Below the pieces are notes generated by a model. The model made no database searches. It was given only the letters and a program-made list of their open reading frames with translations, and was not told the origin of the DNA. A stretch of 64,000 nucleotides of DNA, taken from Gammaproteobacteria bacterium (GTDB lineage Bacteria; Pseudomonadota; Gammaproteobacteria; Pseudomonadales; Azotimanducaceae). The position numbers and the translations under genes are program-made. Positions 55,119 to 64,000 of this stretch are shown here, piece by piece. Every line of letters starts with the position of its first letter. Position 1 is the first letter of the stretch. The stretch covers positions 62,001 to 126,000 of the forward strand of contig JAPOWH010000002.1 in NCBI GenBank assembly GCA_026707735.1, in the 5' to 3' direction.

Positions 55119-55367
55119 TTGGGTCGTAGATTTTGGCCGGAAATTGGATTGGCGCACACTTGGGCTTTATCCGAACTGGAGGATCTGTATGGAAAATTGG
55201 CTGATCTGCCGACTCTAGAAGTAAAGTCACGAGCAGCTTCTGCTCTCATTGCACTCAATCAGTTCCGAAAAGCACTGACTGATGATCAGATTAATGCGGC
55301 GAGAGAGTTCTTGACTGACGAAGATCGAGACAACTTGGACAAGAATCCAGGAATCGTCGAGTATTGA
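55119..55367 (+). CDS. Possible small hypothetical protein
   Basis: An 82-codon frame with natural-looking content (SELEDLYGKLADLPTLEVKS, then LIALNQFRKALTDDQINAAR and a Glu/Asp-rich tail). The assigned start is TTG. An upstream frame in a different phase (55064-55129) reads MDSSTTAMNPDRRARRARFG, so a longer gene may be frameshifted here. No family is recognised. Confidence 0.35.
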   Translation: MGRRFWPEIGLAHTWALSELEDLYGKLADLPTLEVKSRAASALIALNQFRKALTDDQINAAREFLTDEDRDNLDKNPGIVEY

Positions 55368-55492
55368 GCGACTGTGTCTATTATCGTCGTTCCTGTGAGA
55401 TTCGATACTTTGTGGAAATGAAGACTCCGTAGTGTGATATCTCCAAAACCCTTGCTAATTCCCAACAATCCAGACTTGAGTGCTAGTGGAAG

Positions 55493-56140
55493 TCATTTGT
55501 CATACTGGCTGATAAGCACCTCTTCCAGCAATTCGGTTGTGAGGTCTTTCTGAAGCAAGCAACCTTCCTTGTCGATTAGATAGCTCTTTGGAATGTACCG
55601 AACGCCGTACTTGGTTGCAACTTCTCCATAAAAAGATTCAAGCTCGCCAAGATTGATCCATGGCAGTTCATACTCTTCCGATCCACTGATCCAATCTTCT
55701 CTGACTAGATCTATGGATATTGAGACGACTTCAAACCCCTGTTGCTTGTACTTGGCACGCAGCTCCTTCAACTTGGGAAAGCTCGCTATGCAAGGGCCAC
55801 ATGAAACCGTCCAAAAGTCGACAAGTACAGTGTCGTTCTCATCAAGTACATCGAATAGCGACACATTGTTGCCTTCCAAATCAGCTAGAGTGAAATTGGA
55901 CGCCTTTTGTCCACGAATGAACTGCTTGTCGTTTCGATAATGCTCACGCCTGTATGGTTTTAGTGGATTATCGCTTCCGATACCCGGGAGGATCTCGTCT
56001 AGTGGAACATGATCGCAACCTGCAGCTGGTTCGGTCGGTATGACCATCTGGTGCGTACAGGAACAGAGAAAAATAGCGAATGCAACAAGAGCGATCGCAA
56101 CGGATATGAGGTATCTAGACTTGGCCACCATGAACTTCAT
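55493..56140 (-). CDS. TlpA-like thiol-disulphide oxidoreductase, predicted lipoprotein
   Basis: A 215-residue thioredoxin-fold protein. The N-terminal hydrophobic segment ends in FLCSCTH, a plausible lipobox (LCS-C), so the protein may be membrane-tethered in the periplasm. The fold begins at NFTLADLEGNNVSLFDV; the active site is FWTVSCGPCIASFPKLKEL (C-G-P-C), with the cis-proline in VRYIPKSYLID. The alkyl-hydroperoxide/TlpA-type family reduces disulphides in exported proteins. It lies within the split paralogue region and is divergent from the small frame upstream; no partner (DsbD or cytochrome biogenesis gene) is nearby. Confidence 0.85.
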   Translation of the reverse strand: MKFMVAKSRYLISVAIALVAFAIFLCSCTHQMVIPTEPAAGCDHVPLDEILPGIGSDNPLKPYRREHYRNDKQFIRGQKASNFTLADLEGNNVSLFDVLDENDTVLVDFWTVSCGPCIASFPKLKELRAKYKQQGFEVVSISIDLVREDWISGSEEYELPWINLGELESFYGEVATKYGVRYIPKSYLIDKEGCLLQKDLTTELLEEVLISQYDK

Positions 56141-56839
56141 CCAAGCATCGAGAGCTATTCTAAATGTCTTGTCATCGTAAGAACTAACGTTACGAAACTT
56201 GAGATGGGCTGACTCGGCGAATTACCTTTTTTCTTGAACGCAGTAGGTTATGCGCAATGGTGGTTTCGTTTTTCGATCCTCAAGCAATCCCTAGTATCTG
56301 AATCTTAACGGTAATCCCGTGGACTTCTACCTATTGGATGGCTCGAGTTGCGTTCGAGCCATCGAAGACTCAAATTACCCAGTCGAAATCGATCCCACCT
56401 CCTATTTCAATAGATGCTTGACTTTCCGGAACGGTTACTTTGCGGACCCCTGTTGCCAGCCACCTTGAACAGACGCGCATCAAGGATGGATAGCCGGTTA
56501 GTGCATGCTCTGGCTACAGGAGTCTAGAACACATTCTGGTTAGCCGGCCCTGCCACTAGGTTGCTAGTTGTGATTCGCTGAACTCAGTGTCCTCTGGGGA
56601 ACCAATGTGTTTCTTTGCCGTACGACACACTTACCCATGAAGGAGACAATTGCTTGCAAAAAGCCAATTCAATCAGAACCTTGCTCTATCTAAGCGTTGC
56701 GAGTTAAGAAATGGCGCTAACTGGTGAGTGGGTCAAGAGATCCAAGGTTTCGATCTTGTCCCAAGTTCGAGATTCGAAGGTGCTAGCTCAATATCCAGCA
56801 TTGCAACCCTTGTTGGAGTAGTCGTCTACGGGAGACTAA
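56141..56839. other. About 700 bases without a supported gene
   Basis: The region continues the insert between the two halves of the split paralogue. No frame has recognisable content. It may contain the junction of the rearrangement near 56.84 kb. Confidence 0.4.
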
Positions 56840-57220
56840 TTAGCCAAGTCCATCTGGTTGGGGGTGGCACCACGGTAATGGATGTAGCTTTAGTGAAAGA
56901 GTCTGTTAGCTCAAGAATCAGAGGGAGAATTGAGTCTGCCTCGGGGGAATCTCTTGCCGGCGACGTGCAATTTAAAGGCGCAATCGAAGGTTAAGCGTTG
57001 ATGTCCAGAGCGACGGACGTTTCGACTATGCACTAGGCCCTGACAAGTATGAGGTATATGCGACAACTGCGATAGGAAGGTCTGACACTTTAGTTGTCGA
57101 CGTTGCTGAAGACGAGGTTTTGGAGGAGGCGGGACAGTCCCAGTTGGTCGATTCGATACACTCATAAAGGGAGATACAGAACTAGACCTGCAGGTACCGA
57201 AGCAGTTCAATTCTGAGTGA
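56840..57220 (+). pseudogene. 3' fragment of the split beta-sandwich paralogue
   Basis: Reads VHLVGGGTTVMDVALVKESV, then SSRIRGRIESASGESLAGDV, then a stop and frameshift, then SDGRFDYALGPDKYEVYA and VVDVAEDEV. A deletion follows that joins to the extreme C-terminus (TLIKGDTELDLQVPKQFNSE). These match, in order, the late domains of the intact copies and end with the same SE-stop. With the 5' fragment at 54.35 kb they make one decayed paralogue. Confidence 0.8.
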
Positions 57221-57602
57221 ATGCATTTTTCGTTTGACTGCTTGATCCTAATTGGTGAGACTTTAGTAACACTTGCATGGCTCAAGCACTTGTCCGCTTC
57301 GTTGAAAGAGTTCTTCGCATAAACGGATTCCCTCTGTGGCTTGTTCTGCTCAATGTGCGTTCCAGCATTCGAGTATGGTTTTGCTGTTGCAAGGAAGCTA
57401 GTGAGTGGCGGACGTTGGACCCTGATGATTCCAAAAACTCGTTGCGTAACGAATGTCCATCGACACGTGCCTTGAGGGATTTCTTCTACAGGCGCCCTAG
57501 GACTTGTGAACACTGTGATGGATCCTGACCCAGATTCCACACTTGGTCCAAAAGCGCATTTTTGTGTGTTATCTTGACTGGCACCGTGCAGATTCCCCAG
57601 CT
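57221..57602 (+). repeat. Duplicated intergenic module upstream of B2
   Basis: Aligns with the equivalent segments before the split copy and before B3, including GCTAGTGAGTGGCGG, CTTGTGAACACTG and the sequence just before the start codon. It should carry the B2 promoter. Confidence 0.7.
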
Positions 57603-59858
57603 ATGAATCCTCTGCGCCTAATCCTTAGTCTGTTCCTGATTAGCGTCGCAGTGCACAGTAACGGCGAGAATACCGTTACGCTGAATGGGCACATTGTCGC
57701 GAATGGACTCCAATCCCATACTGTATTTGTAGGGGTGTTTGAATTGCCGATGCGACCTGAAGCGGAAGCTTGGAGTTGGACTCGAGTTGAATCTACAGAA
57801 TTTACGCTAAACGTTCCGGGGGCCAAGGAAATCCAGTTGGTGGCGCTGCGGAACGACTCCTTGCCCGTGGTGCAGCGAATTCATCCAGGCTCTGCCGACG
57901 TAACAATCGAGCTTGAGTTTGAAGAGGGATTGACACTCGACGGAAATGTCCTTTCAACCGACGGCATCCCCGTTGCGAACACACGGCTGATTTTGGGCCG
58001 CAACGACTTGCCAAACGTCCAGATTCCTACCTACGTCAAGTCTTCCTGGGAGAGCGATGCTGACGGTCGATTCGAGATAGGCGGATTGGTAGCGAATGAC
58101 TGGTACGAAATCGAGGTTTCACTCCGGTCGGGAGCAAGTGAAACACTTCCGGTGAGAATTTCGGAGAGCAACGAACACAGAGAGTTGCGTCTCTCAAATG
58201 GGTATTACGTGCTAGGCAAAGTAGTGGACCTAGACCACGACCGTGTTCAAGAGGCAAGAGTTAGCTTCCTGCGTGTTGAAGAAAAAAGCAGATCTCTCTA
58301 TTTTCTTCCCCCTCAATTAGGTCCAAATGAGTGGAGTCCATTGACCAATACGGACACCAACGGAGAGTTTGCAATTGGACCTTTCCAGCGGGATAGGAAA
58401 CTGACTCTAGTTGCTCGACACGAGGAACTGGGTTCCTCGAGTGTGCTGCAAGTCGCTTCAGGGGAGCACGACGTGGAGTTGGTTCTCTCCGGCATGGTTC
58501 GTGTGATTGGAAGTGTGCTAGATGCAGCCACGGGTGAACCCATCAGCGACTTCACATTGGTTGCGATTCGGGAAGATGGGAGTCGCACATATTTATACGC
58601 CGACTCTAAGGGGAACATTTCGAGCTTGGTGGACCCGAAAACGGTGGGGCTTATTGTGGATTCATCGGGATACAGCGTCTACTTTAGTACGGGTATCACG
58701 TTGGAATCGGTCGATGAATACGACCTAGGCGAGATTGCTTTGAAACAATCAAGACAAATGACAGGTCAAGTCTACGATGCAGCGAGCAAAAGACCCGTTG
58801 TGGGGGCTACAGTATCACATTCGGATAGTCGATTGACCGAGAACGTAGTCGGACTTTGGGACGTCCTCATCCGCAGATATCTACGCGAGACGGCTCATTC
58901 GGTCACCAACGACAAGGGCGAGTACCTGCTAAACCGGGTATCTGGAGACTCAACCCAGTTGAGCGTGTCTGCCGACGACTATCAAAACCAAGAGCTTCAA
59001 GTTGATGGCGGCACCGCCGTATTCGATGTTGCTTTAGTGAAAAGGAAATCGACCAGTTCAAGGCTCAGAGGCAGAATTGAGTCCTTGGCGGGAGATCCTC
59101 TAGTCGGCGAAGTGTTTTTCAATGACGGATATGGAACATCTATCGCGCAGGCTCGAGACGATGGATTGTTCGACCATGTGTTGAGCCCGAACAGATACAA
59201 GGTGTATGCGAGAACGGACCAAGGAGTGTCGAACGTCGAAGTAGTTGACGTTGTTGAAGATGAAATCCAGGAAGTCACTCTTGTTGTTGATTCTAGGGGT
59301 CAATTGACAGTCTCAATTGAAGGCCTTTGGGATGGAGAGAGCGTGCGTCTAGAAATCTCTTCTGAAACTAGCGGAGTCAGCATACGAACGTTACATGGAG
59401 AAGGGAATGGCGATTTTGTCGTTTCCGGAGTGGGTCTCGGTAAGCTCGAAATTGGCGCTTGGTCGAATAGGGGCCGTGGACAGACTAAATCGATTGAAGT
59501 GAGCGCAAGTAGCCAAGAGGCTTTTGTTGCACTGGATTTTGGTGGAAACTCGCGGATCTATGGGTCCATAACAATGCTTGATAGGGCGGTGGGCAGCGGC
59601 GAATTGACGGCAGTGCCAAAACAATCGGGCAAGACAAGTGGCTCGGGTGCCATAAATGCCGACGGTACCTATGAGATTAGAGGATTGGAAGATGGCGAAT
59701 ACACAGTTCTTGTCGATCAATTCAAACGGTTAAGCCTAAAGCTGGAAGACAGCGGTTGGTCGGGAACTAGGAGAGTCGCCTTCGGTCAGTTCGATGTAAC
59801 GATCATGGGGGACACCCAACTAGACATACAGCTTCCGACAAAGTCCGAGTCTGAGTGA
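57603..59858 (+). CDS. Secreted beta-sandwich repeat protein B2
   Basis: About 751 residues from the ATG at 57603 (MNPLRLILSLFLISVAVHSN, a signal peptide). It is a chain of CarboxypepD-regulatory-like domains as in B1, with signatures LTLDGNVLSTDGIPVANT, VRVIGSVLDAATGEPISDF, TGQVYDAASKRPVVGATV, RLRGRIESLAGDPLVGEV and RIYGSITMLDRAVG. Blocks of about 80-220 bases are almost identical to B3 while others diverge more, pointing to gene conversion. It ends LPTKSESE, as B3. The upstream ribosome-binding region (GCAGATTCCCCAGCT) is conserved in the family. Function unknown; exported, likely at the surface. Confidence 0.78.
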   Translation: MNPLRLILSLFLISVAVHSNGENTVTLNGHIVANGLQSHTVFVGVFELPMRPEAEAWSWTRVESTEFTLNVPGAKEIQLVALRNDSLPVVQRIHPGSADVTIELEFEEGLTLDGNVLSTDGIPVANTRLILGRNDLPNVQIPTYVKSSWESDADGRFEIGGLVANDWYEIEVSLRSGASETLPVRISESNEHRELRLSNGYYVLGKVVDLDHDRVQEARVSFLRVEEKSRSLYFLPPQLGPNEWSPLTNTDTNGEFAIGPFQRDRKLTLVARHEELGSSSVLQVASGEHDVELVLSGMVRVIGSVLDAATGEPISDFTLVAIREDGSRTYLYADSKGNISSLVDPKTVGLIVDSSGYSVYFSTGITLESVDEYDLGEIALKQSRQMTGQVYDAASKRPVVGATVSHSDSRLTENVVGLWDVLIRRYLRETAHSVTNDKGEYLLNRVSGDSTQLSVSADDYQNQELQVDGGTAVFDVALVKRKSTSSRLRGRIESLAGDPLVGEVFFNDGYGTSIAQARDDGLFDHVLSPNRYKVYARTDQGVSNVEVVDVVEDEIQEVTLVVDSRGQLTVSIEGLWDGESVRLEISSETSGVSIRTLHGEGNGDFVVSGVGLGKLEIGAWSNRGRGQTKSIEVSASSQEAFVALDFGGNSRIYGSITMLDRAVGSGELTAVPKQSGKTSGSGAINADGTYEIRGLEDGEYTVLVDQFKRLSLKLEDSGWSGTRRVAFGQFDVTIMGDTQLDIQLPTKSESE

Positions 59859-60183
59859 ATGCATTCTTTGCTTGACTGCTCGATCCAAACTGGTGAGACT
59901 TGAGTAGCACTTGCATAGCCCAAGTATTGATCTGCATGGTTGGAGAAAAGGCTCATCAAATATACGCATTCCCTCTCTGGTCAGTACTGCTCAATACGCA
60001 TTCCCCATACGAGAATAGTTTGGGCGTCGCAAGGAAACTAGTGGGTGGCGGATGTCGGACGCTAATTACTTCAAGACCTCGTTGCCTAACCGATGGCCTG
60101 CGAATCAGGCTTTGAGGGTTCTCTTCTACACGCACTCTCAGGGCTTGTGAACACTGCTATGGATCCTGACCAAGATTCCACAC
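59859..60183 (+). repeat. Duplicated intergenic module upstream of B3
   Basis: Aligns with the modules at 54003-54353 and 57221-57602. Shared blocks include GGAAACTAGTGGGTGGCGG, CTCGTTGCCTAAC and CTTGTGAACACTG. It ends at the predicted promoter of B3. Confidence 0.7.
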
Positions 60184-60243
60184 TTGGTCGAATAGCGCAT
60201 ATTCGTGTGTTATGTTGACTGGCACAGCGGAGATTCCCCAACT
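60184..60243 (+). promoter_or_regulatory. Predicted sigma70 promoter and ribosome-binding site of B3
   Basis: TTGGTC (60184-60189) and TGTTAT (60208-60213) are separated by 18 bases; GGAGA at 60229-60233 lies 10 bases before the ATG at 60244. The same arrangement is conserved ahead of the other paralogues. This is a by-eye prediction. Confidence 0.5.
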
Positions 60244-62490
60244 ATGAATCCTCTTCGGCTGATCCTTAGTCTGTTCCTGTTTGTCGGCGCTGTGCAGATC
60301 CAAAGCGACGATACCGTTACTCTGAATGGGCACATTGTTGCGAATGGACAACAATCCCACACTGTATTTGTAGGGGTGTTTGAATTGCCGATGCGGCCCG
60401 AAGCGGAAGCATGGATTTGGACTCGAATTGAGTCCACAGAATTCACATTGAACGTACCTGACGTCGAGGAGATCCAGTTGGTGGCGCTGCGGAAAGATTC
60501 CTTGCCCGTGGTGCAGCGAATTCATCCAGGCTCTGCCGACGCAACAATCGAGCTTGAGTTTGAAGAGGGATTGACACTCGACGGAAATGTCCTTTCAACC
60601 GACGGCATCCCCGTTGCGAACACACGGCTGGTTTTGGGCCGCAACGACTTGCCAAACGTCCAGCTTCCTACCTACGTCAAGTCTTCCTGGGAGAGCGATG
60701 CTGACGGTCGATTCACGATTGGCGGCTTGGCTGCGAATACCAGCTACGAAATAGAGGTCGCCCCGCCCTTTGGCGAAACAGAGATGTTTTCTGTAAGGGT
60801 TTCGGAGAGCAATCCGGTCCTCGATCTGCGTCTGTCGGACGCCTATTTCGTGATGGGCAGAGTTGTAGACCTTGACCAAGACACTGTTCAAGAGGCAAGA
60901 GTTAGCTTTCTGCTTGTTGAACAAGAGAGCGAATTTTTTCTCCGTCCTCCATTTGGTCCAGATGAGCGGAGTCCATCGACCGCTACTGACGCCAACGGAG
61001 AGTTTGAAATTGGACCACTCCAGCGAGATAGGAAACTAACTTTAGTTGCTCGACACGAGAAACTGGGTTCCTCGAGTGTGCTGCAAGTCGCTTCAGGGGA
61101 GCACGACGTGGAGTTGGTTCTCTCCGGCATGGTTCGTGTGATTGGACGTGTGCTTGATGCAGCCACTGGCGAACCCATCGACGACTTCTCATTGTTTGCA
61201 GTTCGCGGCGATGGGAGTCGCAAGTATTCATACGCTGACTCGAAAGGGGAAATTTCAAGCATGGTGGATCCAAAGACAGTGGGGTTTGTCGTGGATTCCT
61301 CGGAGTACAGCGTTCACGTCAGTACGGGGATCACGTTGGAATCGATCGATGAGTACGATCTAGGCGAGATTGCTCTGAATCGATCAAGACAATTGACGGG
61401 TCAAATCTATGATGCAGCGAGCCGCGAACCCGTTGTGGGGGCTACAGTTTTGCATTCGGATAGCAGACTGACTGAGAGTGTCGGAACCCGTTGGGGCATC
61501 ATCATCAGCAAATACATGGGCGAGACGGCTCGTGCGATTACAAACGACAAGGGTGAGTACCTGCTAAACCGAGTTTCTGGAGACTCAACCCAATTGGAGG
61601 TGTATGCCGAAGACTATCAAGACCAAGTGCATCAAATTGATGGTGGCACCACCGTGTTTGACGTTGCTTTAGTGAAGAAATCGACCAGCTCAAGAGTCAG
61701 AGGGAGAATTGAGTCCTTGGTGGGAGATCCTCTGGCAGGCGAAGTGTACTTCGCAACCGGAATCGGGGCCTCTATCGCTCAGGCTCAAAGCGATGGATTG
61801 TTCGACCATGTGCTGAGCCCAAATAAGTACACGGTGTGGGCAAGAACGGACCAAGGAATGTCGAACGTCGAAATTGTTGATGTTGTTGAAGATGAAACCC
61901 GGGAAGTCACGCTTGTTGTTGATTCGAGGGGTCGCCTGACAGTCTCCGTTAACGGTCTGTGGGATGGAGAGATCGTGCAGCTAATCATTTCTTCCGAACC
62001 CAGCGGGGTCGGCGTACGGTCGGTGGAGACAAATGGGAACGGCGAAGTTGTCGTTGTGGGATTAGGGATTGGTGAGTTCACGATTAGGGCACGGTCGAAT
62101 CGAAAGCGCACACAGGTGAAATCGTTTCAAGTGAGTGTTAGTAGTGAAGAGGCTTTTGTCCAATTCAACTTCAGTGGCAATTCGCGGATCTTCGGCTCTT
62201 TAACAATGCCTGATGGGTCGGTGAGCAGCGGACAATTAACTGCAACGCCAAAGCAACTGGGCAAGACAGGCAGCACGGGTGTCATCAACACAGACGGCAC
62301 CTATGAGATTATCGGTCTGAACGACGGCGAATACACAGTTTACGTCCATCGATTAGTAAGGCTTAGCCTAAGTCGGGGAAACAGAAGTTGGTCGTCAGCT
62401 GGGACAGACCGCGTGGGTCAGTTCGATGTATTGATTAGAGGGGACACCCAACGAGACGTACAGCTTCCGACAAAGTCCGAATCTGAGTGA
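60244..62490 (+). CDS. Secreted beta-sandwich repeat protein B3
   Basis: About 748 residues from the ATG at 60244 (MNPLRLILSLFLFVGAVQIQ, a signal peptide). Domain openings: TVTLNGHIVANG, LTLDGNVLSTDGIPVANT, FVMGRVVDLDQDTV, VRVIGRVLDAATGEPIDDF, LTGQIYDAASREPVVGATV, RVRGRIESLVGDPLAGEV, LTVSVNGLWDGEIV and RIFGSLTMPDGSVSS, giving about eight prealbumin-like domains. There is no anchoring motif. The in-frame sequence upstream is short because of a TAG, so the ATG at 60244 is the best start and argues for the equivalent start in the other copies. Closest relative is B2; they share several nearly identical blocks. Expected outside the cytoplasm. Confidence 0.78.
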   Translation: MNPLRLILSLFLFVGAVQIQSDDTVTLNGHIVANGQQSHTVFVGVFELPMRPEAEAWIWTRIESTEFTLNVPDVEEIQLVALRKDSLPVVQRIHPGSADATIELEFEEGLTLDGNVLSTDGIPVANTRLVLGRNDLPNVQLPTYVKSSWESDADGRFTIGGLAANTSYEIEVAPPFGETEMFSVRVSESNPVLDLRLSDAYFVMGRVVDLDQDTVQEARVSFLLVEQESEFFLRPPFGPDERSPSTATDANGEFEIGPLQRDRKLTLVARHEKLGSSSVLQVASGEHDVELVLSGMVRVIGRVLDAATGEPIDDFSLFAVRGDGSRKYSYADSKGEISSMVDPKTVGFVVDSSEYSVHVSTGITLESIDEYDLGEIALNRSRQLTGQIYDAASREPVVGATVLHSDSRLTESVGTRWGIIISKYMGETARAITNDKGEYLLNRVSGDSTQLEVYAEDYQDQVHQIDGGTTVFDVALVKKSTSSRVRGRIESLVGDPLAGEVYFATGIGASIAQAQSDGLFDHVLSPNKYTVWARTDQGMSNVEIVDVVEDETREVTLVVDSRGRLTVSVNGLWDGEIVQLIISSEPSGVGVRSVETNGNGEVVVVGLGIGEFTIRARSNRKRTQVKSFQVSVSSEEAFVQFNFSGNSRIFGSLTMPDGSVSSGQLTATPKQLGKTGSTGVINTDGTYEIIGLNDGEYTVYVHRLVRLSLSRGNRSWSSAGTDRVGQFDVLIRGDTQRDVQLPTKSESE

Positions 62491-62739
62491 ATGCAGTTTT
62501 GGTCAACTTTTCAATCCGAATTGAATAGCCAATTGGTACGCGTGAGCGGCTCGCGTATCGACCTGCAATGCGCTACGCATCTGCGTGATAGAGAGAACGT
62601 TTCTTGTCTTGGCTAGGCTTGCTCACTGGTCGTACGCGATCAAGACTCTGCATTGGCGTCTTTTATTGACGCTTGCGAGACAAGACTAGATAATTGAGAC
62701 GCGATTCTCTAGACGAAAGATGTTCGTCTCGGTAGCAAG
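62491..62739. other. Intergenic region before the last gene
   Basis: No gene or clear terminator seen. It lacks the duplicated module found between the B paralogues, which marks the end of the tandem array. Confidence 0.4.
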
Positions 62740-64000
62740 ATGTCAGTCCAAATCATCCAAAGGCTGAAGTCGGCGATTCCAGCAATCGCAGGAGTGGTCA
62801 CTGCTTGTGCGCTCTCGTTTGTTCTAGCGTTGACTGTACTCCAACGCCCAAGCGATTTCGATTCTAGCTCTAGTACCAATTCAGCTGCTACTAGCCAATC
62901 CCAATCTGCACTAGAAGATCACGCTGAGGAGCCGGTTGACGGCAACACTCTAGTAGCCGTTGCAACAGCAGCGACTGTTGCCGAGCTTGTTGAGTTGGAA
63001 AGCGAGTACGCGAGAGCGGTGACCCTTCGTCAAATGCTGGCAAACACGAACGAAAAGGGCACCCTGGAGCTTCTTGACCAAACAGTGGCAGTAGCCCAGC
63101 CCAAACTGAGACTTCGACTGCAGGTGCAGATAGTCCAGAAGCTAGCCTCGATAGATCCCTCAATGGCGCTTGACCATGCACAAAACCTTCCAATTCAACA
63201 CCGCAATCAATTACTCGAGGTCGTGTTCGAAGAGTGGTCCGTGTCAAGCCTGGACGAGGCACTATCGCATGCCGCGACTCTTGAGGACAAAGAACGACTG
63301 GCAGTCCTAAGGACGATTTTTCGAACAAGGGAAGATCTCTCCACGACAAGATTGAGCCAGATTGCGCACGATCTGGGCTATGGTGGAATGGCGACACGAC
63401 TCAAGGAAGATCTGCTGGTCAAGTCGGCAAGCCGAAATCCAGAAGATTCCTGGAATCAGATTCTCGAAGACCCCTGGAGGGATTACAGCCAGGTAATGTC
63501 GCTAGTGGATGTTGCAGATGCTTGGATAAAGGCAGAGGGACGTGATGTGCTCTATCAAATTGCTGAGTCCATCCCTAATCATCGCACCCGAACCCAGGTG
63601 ATTCGGATCCTCCTTGGTCAATTTCCCGCTCAAGACGCACCTGAAGCGTTCGACTATGCCAGATCTTTGTACGATCAAACCGACGATTCAATCTTTCGAG
63701 CTAGCTTGTTTTGGTGGACAGCCAATGATCCCTACTCCGCATTTAAGGCGGTAACGGAATTGGACGACAAAGCACTGCGCCTGAAGATGCAGACAACAGT
63801 CGCAGACCGGTGGGCGCAAGTCGATCCTCTCGCCTTGCTGCAAAACATTGCCGACTTTCCCAACAAGGCACAAGTTAACGCACGACGCATAGCGATTGGC
63901 GAAATTGCCAATACCTCGCCTCGGAACGCGACCAAAGCTCTCGCACAGCTTCCCTCAGACGAGACGAAAAGTGTTGCTGAGCAGTTGGCTTACCGATGGG
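62740..64000 (+). CDS. Membrane-anchored helical-repeat protein (paralogue A3), cut by the window end
   Basis: Open from the ATG at 62740 through the last base (420 codons), with no stop inside the window. Residues 13-35 (AIAGVVTACALSFVLALTVL) form a signal anchor, then a Ser/Ala/Glu linker, then helical hairpins with the same core as A1 and A2: ASIDPSMALDHAQNLP, WWTANDPYSAFKAVTELD and RWAQVDPLALLQNIAD. The order of segments (YARAVTLRQMLANTNEKG corresponds to ALYNFALNVDETD in A1) shows homology along the length. It is more distant from A1 and A2 than these are from each other. Confidence 0.75.
   Translation, partial: MSVQIIQRLKSAIPAIAGVVTACALSFVLALTVLQRPSDFDSSSSTNSAATSQSQSALEDHAEEPVDGNTLVAVATAATVAELVELESEYARAVTLRQMLANTNEKGTLELLDQTVAVAQPKLRLRLQVQIVQKLASIDPSMALDHAQNLPIQHRNQLLEVVFEEWSVSSLDEALSHAATLEDKERLAVLRTIFRTREDLSTTRLSQIAHDLGYGGMATRLKEDLLVKSASRNPEDSWNQILEDPWRDYSQVMSLVDVADAWIKAEGRDVLYQIAESIPNHRTRTQVIRILLGQFPAQDAPEAFDYARSLYDQTDDSIFRASLFWWTANDPYSAFKAVTELDDKALRLKMQTTVADRWAQVDPLALLQNIADFPNKAQVNARRIAIGEIANTSPRNATKALAQLPSDETKSVAEQLAYRW

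Noticed and set aside
1-64000. CRISPR arrays, tRNA or rRNA genes
   Set aside because: No regularly spaced repeats, no GGTTCGAATCC-type T-arm with a foldable cloverleaf and no rRNA-like conserved blocks were found by eye.

Overview
The window looks like a chromosomal stretch of a Gram-negative, probably proteobacterial genome. Support comes from the DinJ/YafQ, FitA/FitB and AbiE toxin-antitoxin pairs, signal peptides, a lipoprotein TlpA-type reductase, PnuC and several CoA-ester enzymes. No rRNA, tRNA or CRISPR array was seen, so the taxonomic call is an inference. The many decayed transposons, orphan toxin-antitoxin halves and closely related paralogues suggest a genome under strong mobile-element and phage pressure, possibly host-associated.

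Layout. 0-8.5 kb: hypothetical exported proteins, remnants of IS3, an unassigned DDE element, IS21 and IS1595, and two nuclease or defence-like genes (DUF2806, DUF6998). 8.6-12.6 kb: a divergent pair, a ThDP-dependent 2-hydroxyacyl-CoA lyase/oxalyl-CoA decarboxylase-like enzyme and an ADP-forming acyl-CoA synthetase. 13-30 kb: a defence and mobile island with an ABC-three-component operon (alpha/beta hydrolase, middle component, Rad50-like ATPase), a phosphorothioate-dependent SBD-HNH restriction enzyme, a 5'-truncated dndD plus dndE, DUF6602, a phospholipase-D nuclease with a 10-G tract, two decayed IS1595 transposases, a GIY-YIG-like protein and two copies of a 232-234 bp MITE-like element. 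An enoyl-CoA hydratase and a methyltransferase lie within it. 30.6-33 kb: a double-domain class III CoA transferase. 33-43 kb: toxin-antitoxin modules and two paralogous helical-repeat proteins. 43-51.5 kb: LarA-type racemase, D-aminoacylase-like amidohydrolase, PnuC, phytanoyl-CoA dioxygenase-like oxygenase and exported proteins of unknown role. 51.7-62.5 kb: a tandem array of large secreted proteins built from carboxypeptidase-regulatory-like beta-sandwich repeats, with three intact copies and one copy split by about 2.3 kb of other genes. 62.7-64 kb: a third helical-repeat paralogue that runs off the window.

How the genes fit together. The lyase, ADP-forming synthetase, CoA transferase, enoyl-CoA hydratase and PhyH-like oxygenase could belong to one 2-hydroxyacyl/branched acyl-CoA degradation theme, but they are dispersed and the link is an inference. 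The restriction enzyme that reads phosphorothioate DNA sits 1.8 kb from a wrecked phosphorothioation operon. This suggests the cell lost the modification and then tolerated, or gained, the anti-modification nuclease. The secreted beta-sandwich family and the membrane-anchored helical-repeat family are both expanded here and may work at the cell envelope.
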